Source of the DNA: Chloroflexota bacterium | GTDB lineage: Bacteria; Chloroflexota; Anaerolineae; B4-G1 | NCBI GenBank assembly: GCA_024232355.1 | Contig: JAAEPW010000932.1 | Coordinates: 12,525 to 76,524, forward strand | Direction of reading: 5' to 3' | Length of the DNA: 64,000 nt | In this document: in pieces, positions 9,401-16,431 of the stretch | How the letters are laid out: every line of letters starts with the position of its first letter | Numbering within the stretch: the first letter of the stretch is position 1 | Made by a program: the position numbers and the translations under genes | Notes under the pieces: model-generated | Seen by the model: only the letters and a program-made list of their open reading frames with translations | What the model was told of the DNA's origin: nothing | Database searches by the model: none

Positions 9401-12400
9401 GACAACGATATGCGGCTGACCCAGGTGACCCCCGGCCTCACCTTCCTCTACGACCCGTTGGGTAACCTGATCGGCACGATGGACGCCACTGGCTACTATC
9501 GCTACTACCTGCGTGACGGTGAGGACATCTACGTCGAGTTAGATGCGAACGGCGACGTGTTGGCCCAGTACACCATCGGCGGACATGGCGTGTTTGGCAT
9601 GTGGCGCGACGGCAGCCACTACCTGTTCTTGTACGATGGCCGTGGTCGGGTGCGTTGGATGGTTGACGCGCTCACTTTCCAGGTGGTCGCGCGGTATGGC
9701 ACCGACCTGGGTTACGTCGGTGGGTACAATGATATCTACAACCCCATCCGCATCCACGGGGCCTGGTGGTTCCCGGGAGTGCAACTGATCCTCTTTGGCG
9801 GGGGCGTATTCTGGGATCCGTGGTATGGTAACTTTTTGGTCAAAGCGTGGCCCTGGCTCTATTGGCCCTTTGGCCCCTTCCATCCCTGGCGGCCCGTCTT
9901 TCGCTTTTGGCCCTGGCCGTGGCCCTGGGCGCGACCGTGGGGCTGGCCCTGGCCGCGCCCGTGGCCTTACCTGTGGCCCTGGCCGGGCGCGTGGGTGCGA
10001 CCCTGGTTGATCTGGCCCGTGTGGCCCTGGGGCTTGCACTTTTCGTGGCCCTGGTGGTACTGGCGCTGGTGGTGGGGCTGGCACTGGTGGGGTCACTGGT
10101 GGTGCTGGCGACCCTGGTGGTGGTGGGGTAAATGGTGGTTATGGCCTGGCTGGCATCCCTGGTGGTGGAACGGCTACTGGTGGTTCCCCTGGTGGTGGTG
10201 GTGGTCATGCTGGTGGTGGCCCCATTACTGGTGGTGGTGGCATTGGTGGTGGTGGCCCTGGTGGAACGGCGGATGGTTCTGGTGGTGCTGGTGGTGGTGG
10301 TGGCCCTGGCACTGGCGGTGGTGGTGGCCCTGGATGTGGCCTCCCGTTCTTGCCCCGCCGGAGGTCGGCGACGCCCCCGATCTGCCGTATCCCAGCTACC
10401 GGCTCAACCAAGGTGCGGTTCACGGCATCTGGTGGCACGAGTGGCTGGGGGCCTGGCGAGATGGTGAGTGGGACAGCGATCAGATAGACGCCGATCTGTA
10501 CGACGACGGCGTGAGCGTAGACCTGGTTGCGGGCACACTGACCTTTACGCCGACAGTATCCTCGCCGGGGAGCGCGCGCTACGGCCCGTGGGGGCCGCTC
10601 AACGTCCACGGCTGGTTCGACTGGAACGGTGACGGCGACTGGAATGACACGGGTGAGTTCGTCGTCAACTGGTCGGGCTACCCGGGCGATGGCGTGTGGC
10701 CTGCCGGGCAAGCCAGCTATGGTGTCGTGCAAGCGATCACCATTCCCAGCACTGTCTTTGACAACGGCGACGTGGCCGACCTGTGGGCCCGCTTCCGGCT
10801 GGACTATGCTGCCGACTGGGAAAGCCCACGCGGCTATACGCGCTTTGGTGAGGTCGAGGACCATCTGTTCACCGTTATGCAGCCGCACCAGCCAGATTGG
10901 GGTGGGGGAATCGTCTCGCGCTACGACGCGCTAATAGTTACCTACACCCAAGTCGTCAGTGGTATCAGTATCAGTATCACGCCGACGGTGGCTATCACGC
11001 CGACCTGGGACATAGTGTCGTTGGCCCCCCGGAGCATGCTGGCGGGTGAATATGGCAACCGGGTCACCATCGACCACGAGCCGTTCGAGCCGGGGCAGGC
11101 GTACACACTCTCTCTGAGCGGTGGTGTCAACTACAGCGGCACTATGATGGTGCTGCCCGCCAGCTTTGGCTTTACGGCGACGGGTGCGATCTCGCCCAGT
11201 TATGGCGTAGAGTTGATGCCCGACACGGCCCTAGAGTATGGGGACAATGGGGACACAGTCACCTTTGACCTCGTCCTGGAGAACATGGGCAGTATCTCGG
11301 ACAGCTTTGACCTGGCGCTGGCGGGCAACAATTGGCCGACCAGTCTCTCTGCTGCCAACGTCGGCCCGCTGGACCCGAACGTCACGACCACTCTGCGGGT
11401 ATCGGTCACGGTACCGGGCGCGGCGGTGGCTTACAGCACTGACTATGTCACGGTCACGGCTACGTCAGTCGCCGATCCGTTTGCATCGGATACCTCGGTC
11501 TTTACCACAGAGGTGATGGCGCACTATGGGATGTACGTGGATCCTCCTACCCCGAGCCTGTCGCACAACCCGTCCGAGACGGTCACCTACACCCTCGTCA
11601 TCTATAACAGTGGCAACGTCACCGACACCTACGACCTGACGCACACCCTCGCCACCTGGCCCACCTCGCTCTCTGCGAGCACTGTCGGGCCGGTAGCGCC
11701 GTGGAGCAATGAGAGTGTCGAGGTTTACGTCACGATCCCCAGCGGCACGGCGAACGGGGCGCAAGATGTGGTGACTGTCACAGCCACATCGCAAGGTGCG
11801 CCAGGTGTGACTGATGATTCGGTCCTGACCACCGTCGCCACGACACAGACGATCATCGTCCGAGATGTGGACCTGACGCCCAACGCAGTTCTGGACTATG
11901 GGGACAATGGGGACACAGTTACCTTTGACTTTGTTGTGGAGAACACGGGCAACGTCTCAGACAGCTTTGGCCTGGCAGTGACAGACGATGACTGGCCGAC
12001 CAGTCTCTCCGCCAGCAGCGTCGGCCCGCTGGCCCCGAACGTCACGGCGACGGTTCGGGTATCGGTCACGGTACCGGGCTCGGCGGCGGCGTACAGTGTG
12101 GATCAGGCCACGATCACGGCCCACTCGGTCGCCAGTCCGACCATCTCTGACAGTTCGGTCTTTACCACAGAGGTGATGGCGCACTATGGCATGAATCTGG
12201 AGCCTCCTAGTGTGAGCTTGACGGACAACCCGTCCAAGACGGTCACCTACACCCTTTCCATCTACAACTTGGGCAACGTCACCGATACCTACGACCTGAC
12301 GACTACCCTCGCCGTCTGGCCCGCCTCGCTCTCTGCAAGCACCGTCGGGCCGGTGTCGCCGTGGAGCAACGAGAGTTTCGAGGTTTATGTCACGATCCCC

Positions 12401-12886
12401 GGCGGCGCGGTGAACGGGGCGCAGGACGTGGTGACGGTCACAGCCACGTCGCAAGGTACGCCAGGCGTGAGTGATGAATCGGTCTTGACCACCATCGCCA
12501 CGACGCAGACGATTACCAGGGCGGTGGCAATCGCGCCCCTCGCGGCGGCGGGCAGCGGTGCCCCCGGTGACACTGTCACCTACACTCTGCGCGTCACCAA
12601 CACGGGCAGCGTTGCCGACATCATCAACTTGAGCCACACCAGCCCCGCTACGTGGACAGTGACCTACTCGGCCAACCCACTGTACCTGGAGGCTGGCTTG
12701 GGAATCGACGTGGACGTTTACGTCGACGTCCCGCTGGGTACTGTGCTGTTCAGCAAAGTCATCGTCACTGTCACCGCTACCTCGCAGGGTGACCCATCGG
12801 AGACGGACGCGGCAGTACTGACTACTGAGGTGGTGAGTGGGCAGTTTATCTTCTTACCACTCATCATACGCAACTATCCACCGTAG
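6419..12886 (+). CDS. Giant secreted RHS/YD-repeat protein with a tryptophan-rich domain
   Basis: 2155 residues. The signal peptide is about residues 1-32. A DUF6531-like entry module follows (NLLNGNFFLTVGDLFIPARG, about 125-145), then YD/RHS repeats to about residue 1090 (YEYDNLNRL, YDAAGRV, YDPLGNLIG). Where the RHS core normally ends and a variable C-terminal tip begins there is instead a segment, residues 1143-1309, with 78 Trp in 167 positions, mixed with Pro, Gly, Arg and His. The frame is confirmed downstream by a GEVED domain (about 1325-1485, FDWNGDGDW and GEVEDHLF), then NEW3-like repeats (EYGDNGDTVTFD twice) and the tail FIFLPLIIRNYPP. A smaller Trp patch (GWWWGKWWWW) sits within the YD region at about residue 452. 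The protein is probably a cell-surface or secreted shell; no toxin or immunity gene is recognised next to it. Good ribosome-binding site. Confidence 0.85.
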   Translation: MRARTKHFISVCLSVVVVMAQLVMPLSRALATPSEPAEGIPQSRLPSTPVNHDPIVIPVVDSVDSVANETQPRASPLPPGAIVNSLTPLAPQEVMAIPLGTGNSNYGQTQRDTDNPQNHPGHHFAGPVNLLNGNFFLTVGDLFIPARGLSLQLARSYNSLAAANGEQGAFGPGWTHSYETSVLTYTGPLTLTVRDGDGALHDYHSPVSCPDDPGEICYESPPGLYRQLRTIPSGYQLIYKNGTYQQFDTNGWLVEIVDPFNNHINLYYGDYCGTPGVTTLCQVLGPSTFRSLDFWYAMGARGPQIVQVKEVLFGADGRIINYVYDDPTGQLIDVAYPERPPATALTYEYDGLNRLIAYNDIRQPDGVRQAQAIEYDGASRAVTVTYQVDSFFDVFFIVDYEPPGRGDGYLSYPEQNPAGAVEITDGEGSLTRVEYDTHGNVTYEGDFFFPYGWWWGKWWWWHPVYWWLPYLRVDANLHSTGYDHDNWGNTSVVTNALGVEQRFYWEEPYYESLVNNPDLTYGNILTTTNSLGVDTLYQHTYDPTGDMLIEIQAAGTPDESISVYVNDPYGQLAHQDVNGQVTEYGYDEFGNTTIITDARGNTTGNEFDDVGRPITTTDQAGNHTSYEFDESDRLLSVTDAEGGVTSYTYGENGNDNLTQLVNANGVTTTFEYDVLDRLVSEMNSMGQMTTYEYDNLNRLVSRYDADGRYTLYEYDAKSHMTKAEYYDYGAVTPYQTNSYRYDGAGNLVGTENEHVRLAYVYDALDQRTQTDMWTPTWGATRTLTLDRDPLAGNLTLVSGPGGYSVAYTYDDRNRVQEVIDGSGSTTYQYDAAGRVDVLNHPGGTGADYVYDATNHLTQLDVQLADGMPVSYTYQYDRRGNLTGEMDEGDTYAYLHDAVGRVISSTGGTQGEVLFAYDGTGNRTLAQADGGDTAFVYDAHGRLVQAGDATFETNEMGARAVAHVGPPVRQASAPNAMGVPGGTREVAAQDIYYVYDNDMRLTQVTPGLTFLYDPLGNLIGTMDATGYYRYYLRDGEDIYVELDANGDVLAQYTIGGHGVFGMWRDGSHYLFLYDGRGRVRWMVDALTFQVVARYGTDLGYVGGYNDIYNPIRIHGAWWFPGVQLILFGGGVFWDPWYGNFLVKAWPWLYWPFGPFHPWRPVFRFWPWPWPWARPWGWPWPRPWPYLWPWPGAWVRPWLIWPVWPWGLHFSWPWWYWRWWWGWHWWGHWWCWRPWWWWGKWWLWPGWHPWWWNGYWWFPWWWWWSCWWWPHYWWWWHWWWWPWWNGGWFWWCWWWWWPWHWRWWWPWMWPPVLAPPEVGDAPDLPYPSYRLNQGAVHGIWWHEWLGAWRDGEWDSDQIDADLYDDGVSVDLVAGTLTFTPTVSSPGSARYGPWGPLNVHGWFDWNGDGDWNDTGEFVVNWSGYPGDGVWPAGQASYGVVQAITIPSTVFDNGDVADLWARFRLDYAADWESPRGYTRFGEVEDHLFTVMQPHQPDWGGGIVSRYDALIVTYTQVVSGISISITPTVAITPTWDIVSLAPRSMLAGEYGNRVTIDHEPFEPGQAYTLSLSGGVNYSGTMMVLPASFGFTATGAISPSYGVELMPDTALEYGDNGDTVTFDLVLENMGSISDSFDLALAGNNWPTSLSAANVGPLDPNVTTTLRVSVTVPGAAVAYSTDYVTVTATSVADPFASDTSVFTTEVMAHYGMYVDPPTPSLSHNPSETVTYTLVIYNSGNVTDTYDLTHTLATWPTSLSASTVGPVAPWSNESVEVYVTIPSGTANGAQDVVTVTATSQGAPGVTDDSVLTTVATTQTIIVRDVDLTPNAVLDYGDNGDTVTFDFVVENTGNVSDSFGLAVTDDDWPTSLSASSVGPLAPNVTATVRVSVTVPGSAAAYSVDQATITAHSVASPTISDSSVFTTEVMAHYGMNLEPPSVSLTDNPSKTVTYTLSIYNLGNVTDTYDLTTTLAVWPASLSASTVGPVSPWSNESFEVYVTIPGGAVNGAQDVVTVTATSQGTPGVSDESVLTTIATTQTITRAVAIAPLAAAGSGAPGDTVTYTLRVTNTGSVADIINLSHTSPATWTVTYSANPLYLEAGLGIDVDVYVDVPLGTVLFSKVIVTVTATSQGDPSETDAAVLTTEVVSGQFIFLPLIIRNYPP
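9845..10345 (+). other. Coding segment for the 47% tryptophan domain (TGG-rich DNA)
   Basis: Residues 1143-1309 of the RHS/YD protein: 78 of 167 residues are Trp. The first third has a Trp-Pro pattern (WPWPWPW), the rest Trp runs of 2-5 broken by Gly, His, Arg, Cys or Pro. The DNA is an irregular TGG-rich low-complexity tract; the other frames would give Val/Leu/Ala- or Gly-rich peptides. Confidence 0.9.
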
Positions 12887-12906
12887 CTTTCCACGTGACA
12901 CGAACG

Positions 12907-12933
12907 CAGCCCCCGGACCCCTTCCGGGGGCTG
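12907..12933 (+). terminator. GC-rich terminator-like hairpin after the RHS/YD gene
   Basis: CAGCCCCCGGA (12907-12917) pairs with TCCGGGGGCTG (12923-12933), an 11-bp perfect stem with a 5-nt loop, 21 bp after the stop. The T-run is poor. Confidence 0.6.
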
Positions 12934-12945
12934 TATCGTTCTCGC

Positions 12946-12973
12946 TTGCCCTCTCGCAAACATCGGGTAGAAT
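12946..12973 (+). promoter_or_regulatory. Candidate promoter of the dehydrogenase gene
   Basis: TTGCCC (12946-12951), a 16-bp spacer, and TAGAAT (12968-12973). A short palindrome, GGGAC-AATAG-GTCCC (12987-13001), lies just downstream and could be an operator or a leader hairpin. Confidence 0.4.
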
Positions 12974-13028
12974 AGGCGCGTTTCTGGGACAATAGGTCCC
13001 AATAATTTACCTAGTTCTAGGAGGACAA

Positions 13029-14147
13029 ATGCCAAAGTACCGTATCGCGCTGATGCCCGGCGACGGCATCGGCAAAGAAGTAATGGAAGCTGCCCAACTC
13101 GTGCTCGACAAGGTCGCGCTTGATGCCGAGTACGTCCCCGCCGACATCGGCTGGGAATTCTGGTGCGCCGAGGGTGAGCCGCTGCCCCAGCGCACGCTCG
13201 ACACCCTCAAGACTTGTGATTGCTCCCTCTTTGCTGCCATCACCTCCAAGCCCAAGGAGGAGGCTGAGGCAGAACTGATCCCCGAGCTGCAAGGCAAAGG
13301 GCTCACCTATCGCAGCCCCATCGTGCGGCTGCGCCAGGCGTTCGACCTGTACACCAACCTGCGCCCCTGCAAGGCGTTCGAGGGCAACCCGCTCAACTAT
13401 CGGGACGACGTCGATATGGTCGTATTCCGAGAGAACACCCAGGGCCTCTACGCCGGGGTCGAGTTCCACCCCCTGCCCGACGAGGTGCGCAGTGTGCTCA
13501 AGGCCCACAACCCGCGTATGGGCGCGTTCGACGGTGTGCCGGGCGAAGACGTCGCCCTCTCCACCCGTATTTTCACCCGCGAGGGATGCCGCCGTATCGT
13601 GCGTGCCGCTTTCGAGTACGCCAACAAGCACGGCTATCCCACCGTCACCGTGGTCGAAAAGCCGAACGTCATCCGCGAGACCTCTGGCCTCATGGTGCGT
13701 GAGGCACGCAAGATCTCGGAAGAGTATCCGGCCGTCGACATGTGGGAGACGAACGTGGACGCGATGGTCATGTGGATGGTCAAGAATCCGCAGGACTATG
13801 GCGTGATGGTCGCCAGCAACATGTTTGGCGACATTGTCTCTGATCTGGCGGCGCAGTTGGTGGGCGGGCTGGGATTCGCCTCCAGCGGCAACATTGGCGA
13901 CAAATTCGCCGTGTTCGAGCCGACCCACGGCTCGGCCCCCAAGTACGCCGGCCTTTACAAGGCGAACCCCACCGCCATGCTCTTGGCCGTCAAGCTCATG
14001 CTCGACTGGCTAGGCGAGGCTGATACGGCGGCAACACTGCAAAAGGCCATCGCCGACGTGATCGCCGAGAAAAAGGTCCGCACTTACGACCTGGGCGGCG
14101 ACAACTCGACACTAGAGATGGCGCAGGCCGTGGTCGACCGGCTGTAG
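13029..14147 (+). CDS. Isocitrate/isopropylmalate dehydrogenase family enzyme (probably isocitrate dehydrogenase)
   Basis: 372 residues, the usual length of NAD-type members of the beta-decarboxylating dehydrogenase family, which oxidise a 2-hydroxy acid and release CO2 in the cytoplasm. Visible motifs are PGDGIG (about 11-16), the substrate-binding [26 protein letters not shown] (about 135-146), the catalytic Lys region [10 protein letters not shown], metal-binding Asp residues in [10 protein letters not shown] and [17 protein letters not shown], and the cofactor-site [13 protein letters not shown]. Lys after GSAP resembles isocitrate more than isopropylmalate dehydrogenase. Homoisocitrate or tartrate dehydrogenase cannot be excluded, and no leucine or lysine biosynthesis gene is adjacent. 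AGGAGG precedes the ATG. A palindrome follows at 14169. Confidence 0.75.
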   Translation: MPKYRIALMPGDGIGKEVMEAAQLVLDKVALDAEYVPADIGWEFWCAEGEPLPQRTLDTLKTCDCSLFAAITSKPKEEAEAELIPELQGKGLTYRSPIVRLRQAFDLYTNLRPCKAFEGNPLNYRDDVDMVVFRENTQGLYAGVEFHPLPDEVRSVLKAHNPRMGAFDGVPGEDVALSTRIFTREGCRRIVRAAFEYANKHGYPTVTVVEKPNVIRETSGLMVREARKISEEYPAVDMWETNVDAMVMWMVKNPQDYGVMVASNMFGDIVSDLAAQLVGGLGFASSGNIGDKFAVFEPTHGSAPKYAGLYKANPTAMLLAVKLMLDWLGEADTAATLQKAIADVIAEKKVRTYDLGGDNSTLEMAQAVVDRL

Positions 14148-14168
14148 TTTATTCATAGCACAAGAATA

Positions 14169-14224
14169 TAGCCGCGGTTTCCATACCGCGCGTGCGCAAC
14201 TTGTTGCGACGGAAACCGCGGCTA
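14169..14224 (+). repeat. Short palindrome related to the MITE-like family
   Basis: TAGCCGCGGTTTCC (14169-14182) and GGAAACCGCGGCTA (14211-14224) are perfect 14-bp reverse complements. An inner hairpin, GCGGT-TTCCAT-ACCGC, has the same loop as the cores at 5777-5815 and 38237-38280. The outer arms of that family are missing, so this is a core-only relative. It may also end transcription of the dehydrogenase gene. Confidence 0.6.
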
Positions 14225-14272
14225 CAATTGCTAGTTTTTCTTCACCCCACTAAATTGCCATTATCAAAATTT

Positions 14273-15691
14273 ATGCTATCATGCCGCCCGGTGAAAGCAA
14301 AGAGCGTTCTGGACCGCAAGCTTTGTCTAGCTTGCGCGTTTTTATTTCTGTTTTGGCCGGTGCTGCCGGTCGCTCCACCGACCCAGGTCACCGCTCAAGA
14401 ACCCATCCAGATCACTCAGAACGATGCCTGGATCGATTTCCCCTATGCCATTGACTTTCACCTGGTCGCTACAGCATCCGCGCCCATCGAGCACGTGACC
14501 ATCGAGTACGGCGTGGACGCCCTGGTCTGCGGCGACGTGACCACTGTTGCCACCCCGGAATTCGACCCCGGCACCTCCCTGGACATCACCTGGCGTTGGG
14601 ACGTCGCGCTCGGCCAGATCATCCCGCCGGGTGGGGCGATTTGGTGGCGCTGGCAACTGACCGCGTCCGACGGCACCGAGATTACCAGCCCAACCCAGAC
14701 CGTCACCTTTGACGATGAGTGGTTCTTTTGGGAATCGTTGCAGGAGCGCAACCTCACCATTCACTGGTATCGTGGGCCGTCATCCCTGGCCCAAGACATG
14801 CTCGCCGCCGGACACCAGGCTCTGGAGCAGCTTGCCACTGACACCGGCCTGCACCTGGAGGATTCCATCGCCATCTACCTGTACGAAGAACCGAACGACC
14901 TGCGTATGACTATCCCCGGTGCGCCGACGTGGATCGGCGGCATCGCTTTCCCAGAGTACAACACCGTCCTGGCAGTGGCCAACGAGGCGTACGCCGATTA
15001 TGGGCGTCTCACCGTGCGCCACGAACTCGGTCACCTGGTCATCCAACGGCTCACCTTTAACTGTCTGACCGACCTGCCCGTCTGGCTCAGCGAGGGGCTG
15101 GCAATGGTCGCTGAGAGCTTGGAAGAGGACGCCGACGCGATAGCGACGTTGGACGAGGCCATCGCCGACGGCCGCCTGCTGACCATCCGCCAGATTGAGA
15201 GCACCTTTTCCGTCCACGCCGACCGTGCCCACCTCTCCTACGCCGAGAGCTACAGCCTGGTCCGCTTTCTCATTGACACCTACGGCCAGGACAAAATGCT
15301 GGCCCTACTGACGGCCTTTCGCGAGGGAGCCACGCCGGACGACGCGCTGATAAGCGCGTACGGCTTTGACACCCGTGGGCTGGAGAGCGCATGGCGTGAG
15401 GCCATCGGTGCGGCTCCCATCGCCGCTGGCGAGACGGACGTCAGCACCCCCACACCGGTTCCCACACTGGCCCTGTCCACGCTGCCGTCGGCCACTCCTA
15501 CACTCGCCGCTTCCCCGACCCTCGTACCACCGGCTGAGACGCCTGCTGTGCTACCCACTCAGCCGACGGCGGTCGTTGACGTCGGTGCGGATGATGGTGA
15601 GCCTGCTGTCAATTGGCTTGTGCGGGTGGGAGGTGGTTTTGTTCTTCTCGTTCTGGTGATTGTATTTGCCGTGCGGTGGTTACGTAGGTAG
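14273..15691 (+). CDS. Membrane-anchored zinc metallopeptidase (peptidase MA-like, gluzincin type)
   Basis: 472 residues from the ATG at 14273. An in-frame start at 14192 would lie inside the palindromic repeat and is less likely; a GTG at 14291 is possible. A signal peptide (LCLACAFLFLFWPVLPVAPP) is followed by an Ig-like N-terminal domain, then the peptidase domain with HELGH in VRHELGHLVIQ and the downstream Glu in LPVWLSEGLAM, the expected zinc ligands and catalytic Glu of the family. A Thr/Pro-rich linker leads to a C-terminal membrane helix (FVLLVLVIVFAV) ending RWLRR, so the catalytic domain faces outward. The substrate is unknown. Confidence 0.75.
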   Translation: MLSCRPVKAKSVLDRKLCLACAFLFLFWPVLPVAPPTQVTAQEPIQITQNDAWIDFPYAIDFHLVATASAPIEHVTIEYGVDALVCGDVTTVATPEFDPGTSLDITWRWDVALGQIIPPGGAIWWRWQLTASDGTEITSPTQTVTFDDEWFFWESLQERNLTIHWYRGPSSLAQDMLAAGHQALEQLATDTGLHLEDSIAIYLYEEPNDLRMTIPGAPTWIGGIAFPEYNTVLAVANEAYADYGRLTVRHELGHLVIQRLTFNCLTDLPVWLSEGLAMVAESLEEDADAIATLDEAIADGRLLTIRQIESTFSVHADRAHLSYAESYSLVRFLIDTYGQDKMLALLTAFREGATPDDALISAYGFDTRGLESAWREAIGAAPIAAGETDVSTPTPVPTLALSTLPSATPTLAASPTLVPPAETPAVLPTQPTAVVDVGADDGEPAVNWLVRVGGGFVLLVLVIVFAVRWLRR

Positions 15692-15740
15692 ACATTGGGA
15701 GAGGGTCACTGTTTTGACAATGGCACATTTTACTCGTTAT

Positions 15741-15783
15741 GAGGAGTGGAGCATCCCTGAATGCGGAACGGGTTTGAGAAATC
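15741..15783 (+). repeat. Dispersed intergenic repeat, family 2 (GAGGAGTG...AATGCG)
   Basis: The stretch beginning GAGGAGTGGAGCATCCCTGA aligns with the reverse complement of 23290-23345 and with 25568-25594. The common core is GCATTCCCAAATGCG with small changes. This copy is the most degenerate. The rest of the gap (15692-16079) holds no supported gene. Confidence 0.5.
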
Positions 15784-16020
15784 CACTCGTCAGTCTTACA
15801 AACAAGTTACGCACCCATCGATATTCAATATTGATTTTATCTAACAGTCACATCAGTTTTACGTGTACAAGATACGATAATTTCGTGCTGTCGGATCCAG
15901 CGAATTTGTCACTGCGCGGCTGAACTGGAAAATTAGCCTCGGTAAAGAGGTTCGCCCTACGTTTATTGTAATAGAGGTGGTTGGTTCGTCTATCAACACT
16001 TGATTGGTGGGGAAATCAGA

Positions 16021-16064
16021 CAATCGATCTGATTCAGTCAACCCCAAAGACAAAACCATGATCA
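16021..16064 (+). repeat. Direct repeat, first copy (duplicated gene leader)
   Basis: CAATCGATCTGATTCAGTCA and following bases recur with few changes at 16342-16389. Each copy sits just ahead of a start site: here that of the small membrane protein, there that of the solute-binding protein. Confidence 0.6.
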
Positions 16065-16079
16065 CGCACAAAGGAGAGA

Positions 16080-16394
16080 ATGATGTTTTCGAGAATTTCC
16101 AAATCGTATGAGCGCAGTGATAAACGATTCTTAGCCGAGATTCAAGATCCAGTACGCCGAGAGAAGTTCTTGGTCCAACTTTGTCGTTCTCGTTCACTAT
16201 TTACTTTTTTGTCATTTATGGCTGTCGCATTTATGCTATTCGAAATACTTGTTCCTTTGGACAATTCGAATTCTACACTTTTACTTCTTCTCTCTTTTGT
16301 AGGCTATTTTCACGTTGATGTCAGGATCAAATTGATCCATACAATCAATCTGATTCAATCAACCCCAGATAAAGACCAAACCATAACCAACTGA
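16080..16394 (+). CDS. Small two-helix membrane protein, unknown function
   Basis: 104 residues. The N-terminal third is charged (RRISKS-like, EIQDPVRREKF), followed by two hydrophobic segments, FTFLSFMAVAFMLFEILV and LLLLLSFVGYFHVDV. It is preceded by AAAGGAG (about 16070-16076) at good distance from either of two adjacent ATG codons (16080, 16083). I recognise no family. It lies between two direct repeats, so the gene may have been inserted, or its leader may be a duplicate of the next gene's leader. Confidence 0.5.
   Translation: MMFSRISKSYERSDKRFLAEIQDPVRREKFLVQLCRSRSLFTFLSFMAVAFMLFEILVPLDNSNSTLLLLLSFVGYFHVDVRIKLIHTINLIQSTPDKDQTITN
16342..16389 (+). repeat. Direct repeat, second copy
   Basis: Matches 16021-16064 (CAATCAATCTGATTCAATCA, then AACCCCAGA...ACCAAACCATAACCA). 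It overlaps the 3' end of the small membrane protein gene and leads into the lipoprotein gene at 16432. Confidence 0.6.
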
Positions 16395-16431
16395 AAACCA
16401 AATTCCTTCATTAAAAAGGACCCAACCCATT

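Noticed and set aside
9847..10131. Hydrophobic Leu/Ala/Val-rich frame within the Trp-rich region
   Set aside because: Out-of-frame reading of TGG/CTGGCC repeats; the main frame continues into a GEVED domain.
15859..16197. 112-residue minus-strand frame
   Set aside because: Opposes the well-supported small membrane-protein start and direct repeat; no motif or ribosome-binding site.
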